DNA of 64,000 nt from Platerodrilus igneus (GCA_036346225.1 JARFIW010000108.1:1612001-1676000); one strand, 5' to 3'; positions 11,340 through 22,415 are shown, counted from the first letter of the stretch. The notes: generated from the sequence alone by a model not told the origin. Numbers and translations are program-made.

Positions 11340-11630
11340 ATGAATAATATTGGTACCACTAGTAAAACTGAACTTGAAGAGGTAGAACCAGCAATGGGGT
11401 ACCTCTCAGGTAACCAGAATGTATCTATGGAGGTGGAGCAGAACCGGGATGCAAGTCTGCTTGCAAAACCGGTGACTGAAACACTAGACATGGAGAATAC
11501 TATAAAGAAACTTGCAGGCACTGGACTGCAAGCAAAGAAACTTTCGGGAGCTAAGCTTAGAAAGCTGATGAAAGCCAAGAAAGTTGAATCTGGGACGGAC
11601 GGAGCCAAAACACGTTCATATGTAAGCTGA
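11340..11630 (+). pseudogene. ORF1-like N-terminal fragment of element A
   Basis: From the ATG at 11340 there are 96 codons ending at 11628-11630. The C-terminal part has a basic block, KLSGAKLRKLMKAKK, which resembles the LSGA..R(R/K) segment often found near the N-terminus of gag-like ORF1 proteins of Jockey/I-type LINEs. No zinc knuckle is reached. The copy at 49575 (frame at 49014-49226) shows the related RLSGAQRGKLRQAKK. In both copies the frame ends just after this block, so the protein is a stub. Confidence 0.5.
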
Positions 11631-11920
11631 TGGGGGACTACGATATAGCCCGTATCCAGGAATCTTGGATTTGCCAGGGAAAGGTGCCAGGACTGAGTTC
11701 AATCGGTGGGGCACTTGGATATAGTAGATCCACTGATAGACCCGGGACTTGTATACTAACCAACTTAACCATGATCAGCACAATAAGTTTGGCAGACGCA
11801 CCCGCCAGGGGGAGTAGTTTTAGTGGGTATGCAGCAAGGAGAGTCCCACACTTTGGCTATAAAAGCTTTCCATTCCACCGGGTTTGGGTAACTATCAAAA
11901 AAAAATCGCAGGACCTATGA
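11630..11920 (+). pseudogene. Endonuclease N-terminal stub of element A
   Basis: The frame opens with DIARIQESWICQGKVPGL, which matches the QE.W...GK(V/I).GL block at the start of LINE endonucleases, including the catalytic Glu. RPGTCILTN follows, another usual block. The similarity ends at about 11770, where the sequence passes directly to the 3' UTR shared with the copy at 49420-49575. The rest of the endonuclease and the whole RT are deleted. The stop/start overlap with the preceding frame (TGATGGGG at 11628) looks like a preserved ORF1/ORF2 junction. Confidence 0.6.
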
Positions 11921-12074
11921 ATTATCTTTTGTGTTAAACCCTTCATTTGAGTTCTGATGCCATTATTATGATCACAGGTAGACGTAGCAGCGTCACATTG
12001 CTCCCCTTTTAAAACTATTCTGTCCCAGAAAACTATCTAACCAACATGTTCAAATCCCTGTGGCGGTAAAACAA

Positions 12075-12535
12075 CCGAAATCGTTTGTGCAGATTCCATG
12101 TTGATAGAAGTAACAATCAACACTCTCCATAGCGGGCGCCTACCATATGGATTGTAACCATACCAAAAATCTAGTCCCCGATATTTTGGAACAGTACCTC
12201 TAGCATATTTCGTGCCACCCTCCAGTCCAACTCATCGAGCTCACAACTGATTTTAACTTCAAATTGACCATTTGGTCCTTGAGGTTCACTAATGCCTTTC
12301 ACAGATCCTGATGACTCAGTTTACCAAAAGGCTGCTGCTTAGTCAGCAACTGGTAGCTGCCCCAATGTCGTTTCTTTAGCCGTATGATCTTTCCAACCAC
12401 TAACAGTTGTCACAGTTGATTGATACCACCAAGTTTATTTTTAAACACACGAGCAAATTCACGGGACACATCAAGGTCCATTGCTACACAATGCGCAAAA
12501 GAATATTGTAGTGTCTCAACGATAAATCACCTTGA
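12075..12535 (-). pseudogene. TARG1/OARD1-like macro domain at the 3' end of a gypsy pol
   Basis: Macro domains bind or hydrolyse ADP-ribose groups. In the minus frames I read FAHCVAMDLDVSREFARVFK with KLGG, which aligns with the (L)AHC(V/I)S.D..M..G.A..FK.KFGG start of OARD1-type domains. After a shift come QLLTKQQPFGKLSHQDL and KALVNLKDQM, matching the YYL(I/V)TK...KP.Y..L...L..M segment. The last part holds ELDELDW..ARNMLEVLF, the counterpart of the CGLD.L.W..V...(I/L)EE(V)F motif, though the CG is changed. It follows the integrase C-terminus after about 60 codons and precedes the polypurine tract. Frameshifts and stops make it non-functional. Confidence 0.72.
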
Positions 12536-12689
12536 ATTTGATTTGTGATCATAAATTTTGCTTTGCCAGTGCCGCTGTACAAAGACATGGGCCAATCATA
12601 CCTCAGTTTAAACCCTCGCTCACCATCACAAACACAACTGCTTGTTTTTCTCGCTGCATACCACTCTGCTGCACTACCGGCGCCATCCT

Positions 12690-13960
12690 TATCGTAGGAT
12701 GCTAACCGGTTAACGTGCACTAAAATTGTTCTTCTTTTGGAAGCCTACGAATCCGATACACCACGTCGTTGATATTTTGTACAACTTCATACGGACCCTC
12801 CCAATTTCCTTGTAATTTTGGCGGTGATTCACGTGTTCATCTGGGGTTGTATAGCCAAATGCGGTTGCCCTTTTGAAAAGCAGACTCATACGTCTCAATG
12901 TCATATTTGGTTTTTATTCGATCGCTTGCGATCTGGATATTTTTCGCAACGTCACCATGAATGATGTGTATCTTGCGTTTGAACTTCTCGACGTAGTCAT
13001 TGCCCACGATTATCTCCAAGCAAACACTCAAACTCAAGATCGCACGACATATATCTCGCGTTCCAGCATAGCACATGCAGGTCTGTCCAGTACTTTTATG
13101 AACGGAAAACTGATAGGTCAATAGAAATAAATGCAAATATTGGTCTCAGTCTCTCTTATGTAGGGCGACCACCTTGGAAAGGTGCTTCCTAAGGTGCGGT
13201 TCAGGCGCTTTATCATATCATTCGATTGCGGATGCAATAGTCTTCCTCATGCCCTGAAATCGACAAATTTCTTGACAACACTGACTCAAAATTTCTGCCC
13301 TGATCGGCGTGAAACTCCATAGGAACTCTAAAACGGTAGAACATTTCCTTTACCAGCACGTCAGCGACGGCTGCAGTTTCTTGATTTGGTATGGCATATG
13401 CTTTGGTCCACTTCGTAAAATAGTTCGTGGCTACCAAAATGTTTCTATTCCCGGAGTCGGTCTCGGAATGGACCGGTAATATCGATTGCTATCCTTTCAA
13501 AGACGTTCTGCACGTTGTATTGCGTTATTGGAGCCAGTTTTCCATTGGTGCACACAGCTGATGCTTGTGGCGCACCACTCCATTATATTTTCTTTGCGAC
13601 TTACACAGTAAAATCTTGTCCGAATTTTCTTCAAAATATTCTTAACGCCGAAGTGTCCCCCCGAGGTTACATTATGCAGATGTCCTTAAACTTTCACCAC
13701 TCGGCTTTTAAGAACCACCACTTTATGTGTGTCCACGGATCCATCTCCATCCTCTGAGGATCACAATAAAATCCTATTTTCTACTTTCAGGGATCCCCAT
13801 TGCGCCCAGTACGACTTCAAGATGCTACTCAACGGGCTAATGTCCTGTCAGGACGGACGTTCTTTTCTGACTTTCCAACACGGAATCGGATGTTCTGTTC
13901 GCATCTGTAATGGTTCCCAATCATCATTAATTACTGTACTCTGAACAACTAGATCACATT
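12690..13960 (-). pseudogene. Ty3/gypsy integrase with preceding spacer, broken
   Basis: The order in the minus frames is: the pre-integrase spacer with DWEPLQMRTEHP and KSYWAQWGSLKVEN (about 13935-13790), the zinc-binding HHCC region with GGHFGVKNILKKIRTRFY (the first zinc Cys of the last pair seems replaced by Ser), the catalytic core with ERIAIDITGPF (first Asp) and NYFTKWTKAYAIPNQE, then HADQGRNFES (second Asp, 13437-13213), later SVHKSTGQT and KNIQIASDRIKTKYDIE (13136-12837), GNWEGPY..V..I, and finally VHVNRLASY at about 12720. Several frame changes break it. The wording of the motifs fits mdg1-like Ty3/gypsy elements. Confidence 0.85.
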
Positions 13961-14097
13961 GTACCTGCGGGACACGTACTATAATTTTCGGAACAGAATC
14001 CGTGCAGGTCGACTTTCGTCCCGTTCTATCGACGCGCTTTATTGGTTTCGGCTCTTTATGCTCTTTCTTAAACCATTTACATCGGTCCTACCTGTGC

Positions 14098-15036
14098 CTA
14101 AATCCGTAGTTTTGGCTCCACGCTTTTTTGGATTTGTTTCTCTTCTTTCCACAGATCTAATGCGTCGCTTGCTTTGCCGTTTCGAACCTTGGCATCACGT
14201 GAAGTCTTTGTCCGAGCCACCCATAGTGCTTGCTTGCTCTTCTTGTTGCGTAATCCATCAATTAAGGTCTGCACTGCCACCAACTCTAGGAAGCTACCCG
14301 CTGCTGTTAGGTAGGCTAGTATCGCCAAACGAGCAATATGTGCTTCAAACTTTTGCAAATTTTAGTTAGCCTTTTGGTAACGGTTCTTCACTTGAGCGTG
14401 GTACACTTGTTGCAGATGAGAGTAGACGTACCTCATTTTCAGCCTTGATACTAAAACCCTATAACGCCTTTGGTCATGGTCTGCTAAATACTCAAGGCCT
14501 CACGGTGTAACGCGACAATCAACGCGGTTGCCCCTTTACCATCGCTCCAGCCGTTAGCTCTCGCGGCAGCGCCGAATTGTTTGAAATATGTTTGCCAAGG
14601 TGACTTTAAATCAAAGGTGTGCGATTTTACTCTAAACTTTGACATCAGTTCGCATTCCAGGACATTCTTAAATTATGGAACGTGCTGTTTTATCGCCAAT
14701 ACCAAGGGCTCTGGTGCTTGCACTGTTAAAGAACTAATGCGCTCTGCCATCTCCAGAATCATTTATTTCATTTTTTACTAGTTTTCAGAGAACTTAGCAT
14801 CCAATGTCTGTAAACTTTCAGAAAATTTAGCTTTCAGTTTTTCCGCGGTTTTTGTAGCTTGTTTTCTCACATTTCCTTCTAACTTCGCTATCAGACTTGC
14901 AGAGTTTTGGCTTTTCTTCTCTACGTATTCGTGTATGCGTGTTTTTTCCCTGGAGTGCCTTTTTAATAGCGGTGTCTATTCGTATATGGTGGTCAGTAGT
15001 AGATTGTTTTTTTTTCGGAATCCACTTTGCTCTTGG
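14098..15036 (-). pseudogene. Ty3/gypsy gag fragment
   Basis: In the minus frames I read FDLKSPWQTYFKQFGAAA and RANGWSDGKGATALIVAL (about 14615-14530), then after a shift QKFEAHIARLAILAY and LELVAVQTLIDGLRNKKSKQ (14358-14098). These correspond to the capsid part of gag in mdg1-like elements. Sequence between 14660 and 15036 is Lys/Glu-rich and could be the coiled coil that often comes first. There is no nucleocapsid zinc knuckle before the deletion to the pre-integrase spacer. It is not functional. Confidence 0.75.
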
Positions 15037-15040
15037 ATTA

Positions 15041-16334
15041 CGAAGGTAAGGTAAAAAGTTCTTGGCCTGACACAGAGATGGCGTTCCAATCAGCAAAAAT
15101 TTGTGCTTCCCGCCTGCGTGCGTATGTCATTAGTTCGTATGACAAGTTTCAACTTGCTATCTCAAGTAGTTGGTTTACACGAATTTCTTCAAGCAGACAT
15201 CTTATGCGTGTTTCCTTAAGATGGATAAACTTGAATATCATGTGGTCATAAAATTCTTGGTTTGGGACGAATTAACCCCTCAGGAAATTGATCCAAAATT
15301 GACAAAAGTTTACGGAGACTCTGCCCCTTTCCTGTCAACCGTTAAAAAGTGAGCAGCTGAATTTAGACGTGGTCGCATGTCTCTCGACGATGACCCACGT
15401 GAAAGACGACCAAAAACCGCAACCACACCGGAAACGATAGAAAAAGTGCATATATCGTGTTGGACGATAGGCGAGTGAAAGTGAAGGAGATAGCTGAGGC
15501 TGTAAGGATATCGGACGAAAGGGTGCGAAACATCTTAGATAAAGAGTTAGGGATGCTAAAGCTCTGCGTAAGATGGGTGTCGCATTTGCTAAATGCCGAT
15601 CAAGAGCAAATGCGAAAACGAGTTTCGCAGCAATGTTTGTCCCGGTTCAATAAGGATCCGAGCGATTTTGTGCGGCGATTTGTCACTATGAATGAGACAT
15701 TGGTCCACCACTACACGCCAGAAACGAAACAGCAGTCGAAGCAATGCATGGAAGCCGGTTTTCAGCGCCAAAGAAAGCGAAGTCGATCGCATCTGCCGGA
15801 AAGGTTGATGGCCAGCGCATTTTAGGATGCGAAAGAGATTCTGTTAATAGATTACTTTGAAAAAGGCAGAACAATTGTAGACCAATATTACTCCACCCTT
15901 CTTGGCCAGCTGGATGCCAAAATTCGCGAGAAGAGGTCTGACTTGAAGAAGAAAAAAATAATCTTTCACCAAGACAACGCACCTGCACCCAGGGGTGCGT
16001 TGGCAATAGGAAAATTGACGGATTTGGGGTACGACTTGTTCGGCCATCCCCTCTATTTTCCTGATTTGGCGCCCTCAGACTTCTACCTGTTCCCAAACTT
16101 GAAGAAATTTGATTCTGGGAAGCGCTTCAGATCCAATGAAAAAGTTCAGAGGGCAGTAAACGAATATCTTCACAGCCTTCCAGACTCTCACTTCCGGGAA
16201 GGAATACTGATGTTGGAGAAACGCTGGACCAAGTGTGTTGAAGTTAGGGGGGATTATGTCAAAAAATAAAATCTTTTTTTAACTGAAAATTGCAGTCTTT
16301 TATTGTAGGCCGAGAACTTTTTACCTTACCCTCG
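15041..16334 (+). mobile_element. Tc1/mariner: mariner element with 28-bp inverted repeats
   Basis: The terminal inverted repeats at 15041-15068 and 16307-16334 agree at 26 of 28 positions (core GGTAAGGTAAAAAGTTCT). A TA dinucleotide flanks each end (15039-15040 and 16335-16336), the expected mariner target duplication. The total length of 1294 bp and a single transposase frame are normal for the group. It may have inserted into the leader or gag of the inverted gypsy element to its left. Confidence 0.93.
15221..16269 (+). pseudogene. Mariner transposase, inactivated
   Basis: This encodes a cut-and-paste transposase of about 349 codons, the usual length. The start is MDKLEYHVV at 15221. It keeps LTPQEIDPKLTKVYGDSAP (DNA-binding region), ISDERVRNIL, WVSHLLN (family WVPHEL), HHYTPE, FHQDNAPA (second catalytic Asp) and FPDLAPSDFYLF (family YSPDLAPSD, third Asp). 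The first catalytic Asp, normally in VTMDET, is changed to Asn (codon 15691-15693). There is a TGA at 15350-15352 where a Trp belongs, a frameshift near 15450, another near 15760 and a stop near 15824. It therefore cannot be active. Confidence 0.93.
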
Positions 16335-16510
16335 TATGTAATGGTAATGCTTCAAATACCACATTAGTCTATGGTTCAAAATTCGTTTTAGGACCTTCCC
16401 AAAATAAGAATAGGGTAGGGGACCACTTCCATGGCTAAGTATCCTCTACTCGTACTCTGTGTACAACGTTGAGTAGCAGATATCCAGGTCAATTGCAGAC
16501 AGGTTTCTAC

Positions 16511-16809
16511 CATACATGTGATTTTCCAATGCTCCACCCGAAGGTACTACATTGGCCAGGAAGCGAGTTTTTCGTACCTGAAAAATTTTGAATTTTGCCA
16601 AACCCTTGCTGTTCAAAGCAAGGTAGGGATCTTTAACGCGCGTGACAACATTCACACACGGGACCTCCATTTAACCTCTCATCCGAACAAGGGCGTATTT
16701 TTGTGAAAAATGCTCGCCTAATATTTTTCAAGCGGACCGTGTCGGGATTTGAACACGGGACCTTGGGCGTAGTTGTCACACGCATACCAACTACGCCATG
16801 GAGTCCCCA
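16511..16809 (-). mobile_element. tRNA-derived SINE, copy S2
   Basis: The SINE is flanked by a perfect 12-bp target-site duplication, ACAGGTTTCTAC, at 16499-16510 and 16810-16821. On the minus strand it has the tRNA-like head (near 16800-16735), the core with the reverse complement of AACCTCTCATCCGAAC, and the GGTGGAGCATTGGAAAATCA end. The B box carries one change (TTTGAACAC on the plus strand), so promoter strength is doubtful. It is an independent insertion from copy S1. Confidence 0.88.
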
Positions 16810-16996
16810 ACAGGTTTCTACTACGTAAGTTTACATACTCATTATAATAACATTATTGTTACTCAAAAACTCTTTAACCATTCTCCCTCTGGGGTCGGTT
16901 GGTTTTGAGCCTATAACCGATCTATGAATGGCTCATATCTCCATACAGCGGCACAGGCAAAGCAAGATTTGGTGCCACAGAAGAAATTAAATGTGT

Positions 16997-17495
16997 GATG
17001 TGTCATCGGAATACTTCCTGGCACATTGCGTAGCGACGGATGTTAATATGTCCCGAGGACTTGTTCGGGTGTTTAAGAATAAATTTGGTGGCCTAGATCA
17101 ACTTTGCCGGCAACAAGCAGAAGTTTGAAGGCCATACAGATAAAGGACCCATCCAACCTCCTGGTAAGTCAAATTAGCAGGATCTGTAGAAGGCGATAAT
17201 GGGCCTCAAAGGCCAGATGATCAAATTGGGAGATAAAAAGTTGGCCATACCCAACATCGATTGTGGTCTCGATGGGTTTGACTAGAGTGTGGTACAGAGA
17301 ATCTTAGAAGTATTGTTCCAGAGAACCGGGGCCCAGAGTTTGTGTGTAGCTACAATCCACATGGACGGCGCCTGCTATGAAATGTGTTGATTACTACTTC
17401 TATCAAGATAGAACCTGCAGAAATGGCTTGGAATGCCTTTACCGTAACAGGGTCGTCTAACGGAGTGTTCTGGAGAAAAACAGCTTTGAAAGGGA
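16997..17495 (+). pseudogene. TARG1/OARD1-like macro domain, second copy
   Basis: From 16997 an uninterrupted stretch of 43 codons contains YFLAHCVATDVNMSRGLVRV and FKNKFGGLDQLCRQQAEV, a close match to the start of OARD1/TARG1-type macro domains. A stop at 17126 follows. A later frame contains GLKGQMIKLGDKK and NIDCGLDGFD.SVVQRILEV, the conserved (I)GCGLDGL.W..V...(I/L) motif, at about 17260-17320, then YNPHGRR. Stops and shifts make it inactive. This copy keeps CGLD, which the inverted copy has lost; together they identify the domain better than either alone. It ends at the polypurine tract. Confidence 0.75.
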
Positions 17496-17498
17496 CAG

Positions 17499-18119
17499 TG
17501 TAGCGCCAATTGGTCTGCCTCTGATTGGAATAATTATAATAGAAGGTAAACAAAGAATTTGTATCGAAAAACAACGAAGGACCCCGTGGCATACTATCTT
17601 TCAGATGGACTTGATTGACAGGTACAAGGGTTTGCATTTAAGAGTTGTTTAGTCTACAATAGCCAGTCTCGGTATGCTCTTGTTATGCTCTCGAATTAAC
17701 TATTACAATAGTAATATACATTTATAAATTGCCGTCATTAATATTGAGGTTAAGCTTTAGTTGAAACTTTGATGCGAGTTCTGATTTAACCTTTGATTAC
17801 AATATGTTCTAATTCAAATCTTTGAAAGTTGTGATATAAATTACTGTTGATATAAATAGCCCTTTTCGAAATGAATTAATTATATTATTTCGTATATAAA
17901 TTAACAATTACTGTTTGGATAATTAATATGGTCTTTCAATAGCAAGTAAACTTTGGAAGTTAGTGTTAGTAATCACTTTTAGAATTCCATTGTAACTACG
18001 AGTTGCTGAAAAGACTTGTATAATCAGTTGTTATTGCAAATAGAGTTTTCGTTACAGTGTGTTTTCTCTAATTTGGATCACAATAAGTATACGCGTTAGC
18101 ACGTACGTGGTTTGTTACA
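17499..18119 (+). mobile_element. LTR of the macro-domain gypsy family (most complete copy)
   Basis: The LTR begins TGTAGCGCC at 17499 and ends TTACA near 18119, a length of about 621 bp. The inverted copy has the related start TGTGACGCTGC, also directly after a polypurine tract. Fragments of the same LTR occur at 9850-10440 (minus), 18814-19060 and 32985-33375 (plus). The right boundary is chosen from the TG...CA rule and is less certain than the left. Confidence 0.7.
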
Positions 18120-18813
18120 TTTTTTGAGTCGATATATTGATAGAAATTGTGTATAAGCATCCAACCTATAGGGGTGCGGGGTTAAAAACCCGCTTTTTTA
18201 AGTATTTTTCCACAAGAAAATCTAAGGTACTAAGGTCGTCTACTCCACTTTACTCCTACATTAAAAAATCAGGTATTCCATTGCTGGCATAGTGCACACA
18301 TTACTCTACTTAATTATACCCCCAATTTTCCCCTCCATCCAGTTTACTAGCATACTATGCATCGTTTCTCATATAGGTAAGAAAGGGGTACTACGATAGT
18401 TTCAGCAACCACGTTTCGGCTACATTTTAAAGTCAGTCTATGACCTGAATCACGTGGGTGATATTAAAGAGGTCATTAGTAACCCTCGTTACTTGCTAAT
18501 ATCTAGGTGTTTGTTAACACCAAACTTTCTACATATCCAGGTGGCGTATAATTTTAATTTCTACGTTAAACCGACGGTAGATTGTGAAAATCTTAGTATT
18601 ACATTAGGTGCTGAAAAAATATGCGTGGCTTAGTTTTCCATAATTGTTCGTTCTTAAAAAAAACATTGAATGACAACTAAATTGACTGTCAAATTGCTGA
18701 AAAAACGAAAGTTGACATCGTATCTCAATACATTAAATATACCTAATTTCGGTCTTGTAAACTGTTTGATAGCTGCTGGTTATTATAATAAAGAATGCTA
18801 TTTTGTTACATAC
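18120..18813. other. Unassigned sequence
   Basis: No gene or repeat family recognised. A short hairpin (GCGGGGTTAAAAACCCGC at about 18175-18192) is the only structure that stands out. Confidence 0.4.
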
Positions 18814-19060
18814 TGTAGGGCTAATTGGTCTTTTTCTGACCAGAATAATTCTATTAAAACGTAAACAAAGTGTTTGTCGACAAAAGATGATTGATGGGCC
18901 CTGCGGCACTACATGATAAACTTGATTAACAGGTATAAGAGGTTTGCATTCAAGCATTATTTGGGTTGCAATAAGAAATCTAAAGAATGTTATTTACATA
19001 ATTTTTGTTATGTTCCCAAAATAACTACTACAAATTAATATGTATATAAATTACAGTGAA
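18814..19060 (+). mobile_element. Truncated LTR of the macro-domain gypsy family
   Basis: The fragment begins TGTAGGGCTAATTGGTC at 18814, like TGTAGCGCCAATTGGTC at 17499, and shares GATGGGCCCTGCGGCAC..., CTTGATTAACAGGTA and GGTTTGCATT with the other copies. It ends near 19060, where a different gypsy-like sequence begins. Confidence 0.6.
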
Positions 19061-20370
19061 ACGCGAGTTACATATCCCCAAATCAATATATGTATAATTA
19101 AATAGAAATTACTAAGAAACTTAACTGGCGCAGCGGTGCGGATCCAGCAAGTCACTAGGAAACCCACATTTTAAGAACTGGTGGTCTGGAATTTCAATTC
19201 CCAAACTGGAAAAACAAAACAAAATTTGGACAAGGTACAAAATTGGCCGAGCCCAAAGAAACAAAACTTGGACAAGGTACAAAAATCAACCACATCCAAA
19301 GAAGGAAAACAGATGAAATCGACGATGAAAATTATGTAAGTTCATTTATCCTAACCTATTTATTCTTTTTCAAATTATTGATACTAGCTAGTAAGAAATT
19401 TTTATGTACAGATTTTTTCTAATTTAGTATCTATACCATTTATAAAAACTTATTTTTAACAAAAAAACTAGAAAGACGCAATTATATGCACAAGTTATTA
19501 CAAATTATCACAAACAAAACTATTTATTTATCAAAGTCTAAAAGTTTGATATATAAATAGAACGTAATTATCTTACAACAATTTGCTATTCAAAAAAATC
19601 CAAAAGACATAACACTCATCAAAACTTTATAAAGCTATAGTTAAATATTTTCAACGCAAAAGTATGTAATTATACAGAAACGATTTATTCAAAACTAAAC
19701 TTTTATCAAATTCTATAAATTAAACACTTCAGTGCAACAATTGACGAAAGTGTATAATTGTAGAAGCATTTTTGTAGTTTATTATAGAAAAAAATTTACT
19801 CAACACAAGTTTAAAACAGAACGTGCAAATTTATAACGCAATTATCATACAATTACTACCGGAAACCATCACTAAGATAAAAAACCATTCAGAAACTTAA
19901 AACTTTATAATTAGACAATTTTATTGTATAATTATAAAGGAGCATTTTATGCACTTATTAATAGAACACCTACGGAAACGAGATAATTATAACAACTTAT
20001 TACTGCAAACACTCAGCAGAACTGCAATAAAAACGTACAAATTATAACGCAGTTATTGCAGAAGATTATTACCTACGTAAAACCATTCCGGAAATAGACA
20101 CTTCGCTTGCAACAATAGTAACATCTGCAAAATATAAAAATATACAAATTCAAAGCGACAGCAATTGACGCGACATTACCAAGCAGAAATTCTTTAACGT
20201 AATTATAGCATTTGATAACTACATATAAAATATAAGTAAAGCGATTCTTTAAATAATTAATACAATCCGAACTGAAAAGTAATCATACAAATTGCAAAGT
20301 AAATTTTAATTTATACAAGAACTTGATATAAATTAGAACTAAAAGCGACCATTAATTATTAGAACAATCA

Positions 20371-21440
20371 TGAATTCGAACATGAAGCTCTATATTGAGA
20401 GTATTCCTCAATATAACGGAGATCAAGCACTATTAGGCAACTTTATTACCACGTGGAAATATTTTTAAAATTTTTTTACAAACCAGGAGACAGCGAACGC
20501 AATGTTCCACTTTTACGCCTAATAATAAGTAAACTGACCGGGCGGGCACTAACACTAATTACCAGTCGCGACGACTTGAACAATGGGAAGACTTTAAACG
20601 TATACTAATTGCATATTTCGGAGACCAAAGGAACATCAAATGTTTAACCCACTATTTGATAAACCTTAGAATGGAAAGTAACCAATCATTATATTAATTC
20701 GGAATGAAATGTCAAGACGTACGAAGTTTAATTCTGACATAACTAATAATTGAAGAACCCGATCAAAATATCCTACTATTAAAAACAAAAATGTACGTCG
20801 AAGTGGCATTAGACACCTACATAAACGCACTACCTCAACGGTTATTAGAGAAAACAGAATTCCAACATCCCCAAAATGTAGAAGAGGCAATGAATATGAT
20901 TACAGAAGAAGAAAAAGTTATGTATTACCGAAATAGACTATATAACCTAACGCAAATAAAAACTACTCACCTATAAAAACCATACAAGCCGCGAGACAAA
21001 TATCCATACAACCAAAATTTACACCAAACGAGTCAACCGCGAATTAGCAACCTAAATTTTAATAACACAAACTTCAGCAATCAATTTATACAATTTCCGA
21101 GACCAGCTTTCAACTCAAATTATACAAGACCCACATTTCCACCAAGACTTAACCAACATCTAAATCAGCCAAGGCAAGCATTCGTCGCAAACCCCATTAG
21201 AAAAACACCAATAACGAATAACAACCCTAACAATTACTACAAACCCCCCTATGGACACTTCATCTGGTAACACCAGGCAAAATACAAAAATATCACAAAT
21301 CAAACCAAATTATAATCAAAAACGAAACTTCAATTTTGAAGAACTATTCCATTAAAAAGTGGAAGAATTTAATAATAATCACGACAGGAATAATTACACA
21401 AACTTCAGTAGAGACGATGAACCAAATCACTTAGAAAACT
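20371..21440 (+). pseudogene. Ty3/gypsy gag, 17.6/297-like, broken
   Basis: The frame opens with MNSNMKLYIESIPQYNGDQA at 20371, the usual start of the capsid region. After stops come KLTGRALTLITSRDDLN, then in another frame WEDFKRILIAYFGDQRN and CLTHYLINLRMESNQSLY, all standard capsid blocks. The open stretch 20791-20976 reads through ALDTYINALPQRL and EAMNMITEEE, the C-terminal capsid. An Asn/Tyr/Pro-rich tail follows to about 21440. Three or more frameshifts and stops disable it. No zinc knuckle is visible, which is normal for this gag type. Confidence 0.75.
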
Positions 21441-21446
21441 ACAAAT

Positions 21447-21848
21447 AAGACGGAACAAAAATATAGCACAATCGAGAAAGAATTATTAGTAATAATTTGG
21501 ACAACGAAATATTTTAGACCATATCTTTATGGAAAAAAATTCTACATATACACCGACCATAGACCATTAGTATGGCTATGCAAACTCAAGGAACGAAACT
21601 CAAAATTACAGAGATGGAGAATTATACTAGAGGATTATGATTACGAAATTATATACAAAAGGGAAATTTATAACAATAACGCAAACGCACTAAGCAGAAT
21701 ACAACTCAACGCAATAGAAACACAGTCAATTATAGGCGACGTTGACGAAACAGAGATAAGAAAAGACCAAGAAGAAATAGACACCATACACTCGACACAA
21801 AACAAAGAACCAAAAACCGCCATATCCCGCAAATCAATATATGTATAA
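21447..21848 (+). pseudogene. Ty3/gypsy RNase H domain, isolated
   Basis: An open frame of 133 codons without an ATG. It reads KTEQKYSTIEKELLVIIW, YFRPYLYGKKFYIYTDHRPL (the Asp in TDHRPL belongs to the RNase H active site), LQRWRIILEDYDYEI and NANALSRI, which are the standard C-terminal motifs of gypsy RNase H up to the spacer before integrase. It removes the RNA strand during reverse transcription. The whole protease and polymerase part is missing in front of it; the junction with the gag tail lies at about 21445. The frame itself is intact. Confidence 0.88.
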
Positions 21849-21877
21849 TTAAATAGAAATTATTAAGAAACTTAAGT

Positions 21878-22415
21878 TATATGCAACATTGTAATTCAAG
21901 AATAAATAAAAAAAAGAATAATGAAAGTTTACATGCAAGTTTATGAGAACGGATGTGAATACAATGTATTCCAGACGTAAGTGATACTGCAGGTGCAGGT
22001 CACAGACGGTTATAAAACCGCAATTATTAGAATTAAGATTATTACTCTGTATTATATAATTGAATAAAGAAATAAGTAGACATGAGCTCTGCAGTTCCCA
22101 CAGAAATGTGAGGGGCAGGGACAACATATATACCCGGAAGCCCCAAAAAAGTTAGTCAGTCTTGAGCCTCACAGCTTTTACATTGTTGGTTGTTCAGGCT
22201 ACTCGACCTAATTTAAATTCATTTAACAGTAATTCATAATTTTGTAAAATTCCATTTGTAATTTCTGATTGTCTTTTAATGGCAAAGAAGTACGTTTGCA
22301 TTATGCAGGGTAGCGACACTACAAATGCCCAAATGCATAAAAGTCTAAGTTATTATTTCATTTTATTAACTGTAATACGTTAGTATTTATCAACTTACCC
22401 TGTGTAATTAAATAC

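Larger units (their letters stand above)
10450..11915 (+). mobile_element. Internally deleted LINE (element A, copy 1) with nested SINE
   Basis: This stretch matches 48545-49575 over more than 1 kb. It contains a non-coding 5' part, an ORF1-like frame, the first part of an endonuclease, and a 3' end reading GGCTATAAAAGCTTTCCA...CCGGGTTTGG..AACTATC followed by A residues. The reverse-transcriptase region is missing, and both copies have the same compact layout, so this looks like a deletion derivative that spread. A SINE with a target-site duplication sits inside it at 10872-11173. The left end is uncertain. Confidence 0.65.
11921..15040 (-). mobile_element. Ty3/gypsy element with macro domain, internally deleted, inverted
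   Basis: Reading from right to left: gag debris (15036 to 14098), the spacer between RNase H and integrase, integrase (about 13960 to 12690), a linker, a macro domain (about 12535 to 12075), the polypurine tract AAAAGGGGAGCAA (12010-11998) and the LTR start TGTGACGCTGC at 11997. The LTR is cut off by element A near 11921. Protease, reverse transcriptase and RNase H are missing between 14098 and 13980. On the right a mariner begins exactly at 15041. Confidence 0.8.
16900..18119 (+). mobile_element. 3' end of a macro-domain gypsy element with LTR
   Basis: This matches the inverted element at 11921-12720: the linker (TACAGCGGCAC.GGCAAAGCA), the macro domain, a polypurine-like stretch AAAGGGACAG just before 17499, and a complete LTR. 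Integrase and everything before it are absent; the left border is near a SINE. The two copies are clearly diverged, so they are separate insertions rather than one duplication. Confidence 0.72.
19078..21877 (+). mobile_element. Ty3/gypsy element lacking protease and reverse transcriptase
   Basis: A direct repeat of about 45 bp (19078-19123 and 21832-21877, one or two differences) bounds the unit. Directly after the first copy is TGGCGCAGCGG at 19126, a primer-binding-site-like sequence (TGGCGCAG is typical of a tRNA-Ser primer in 17.6/297-like elements). About 1.2 kb of A+T-rich leader leads to gag (20371) and then directly to RNase H (21447). The repeat may be the LTR ends or a deletion footprint. 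Confidence 0.6.

Noticed and set aside
16997..17495. A host OARD1-like gene exon
   Set aside because: There are no splice sites in register, the sequence has stops and shifts, it lies directly before a polypurine tract and LTR, and a second copy follows an integrase on the other strand.
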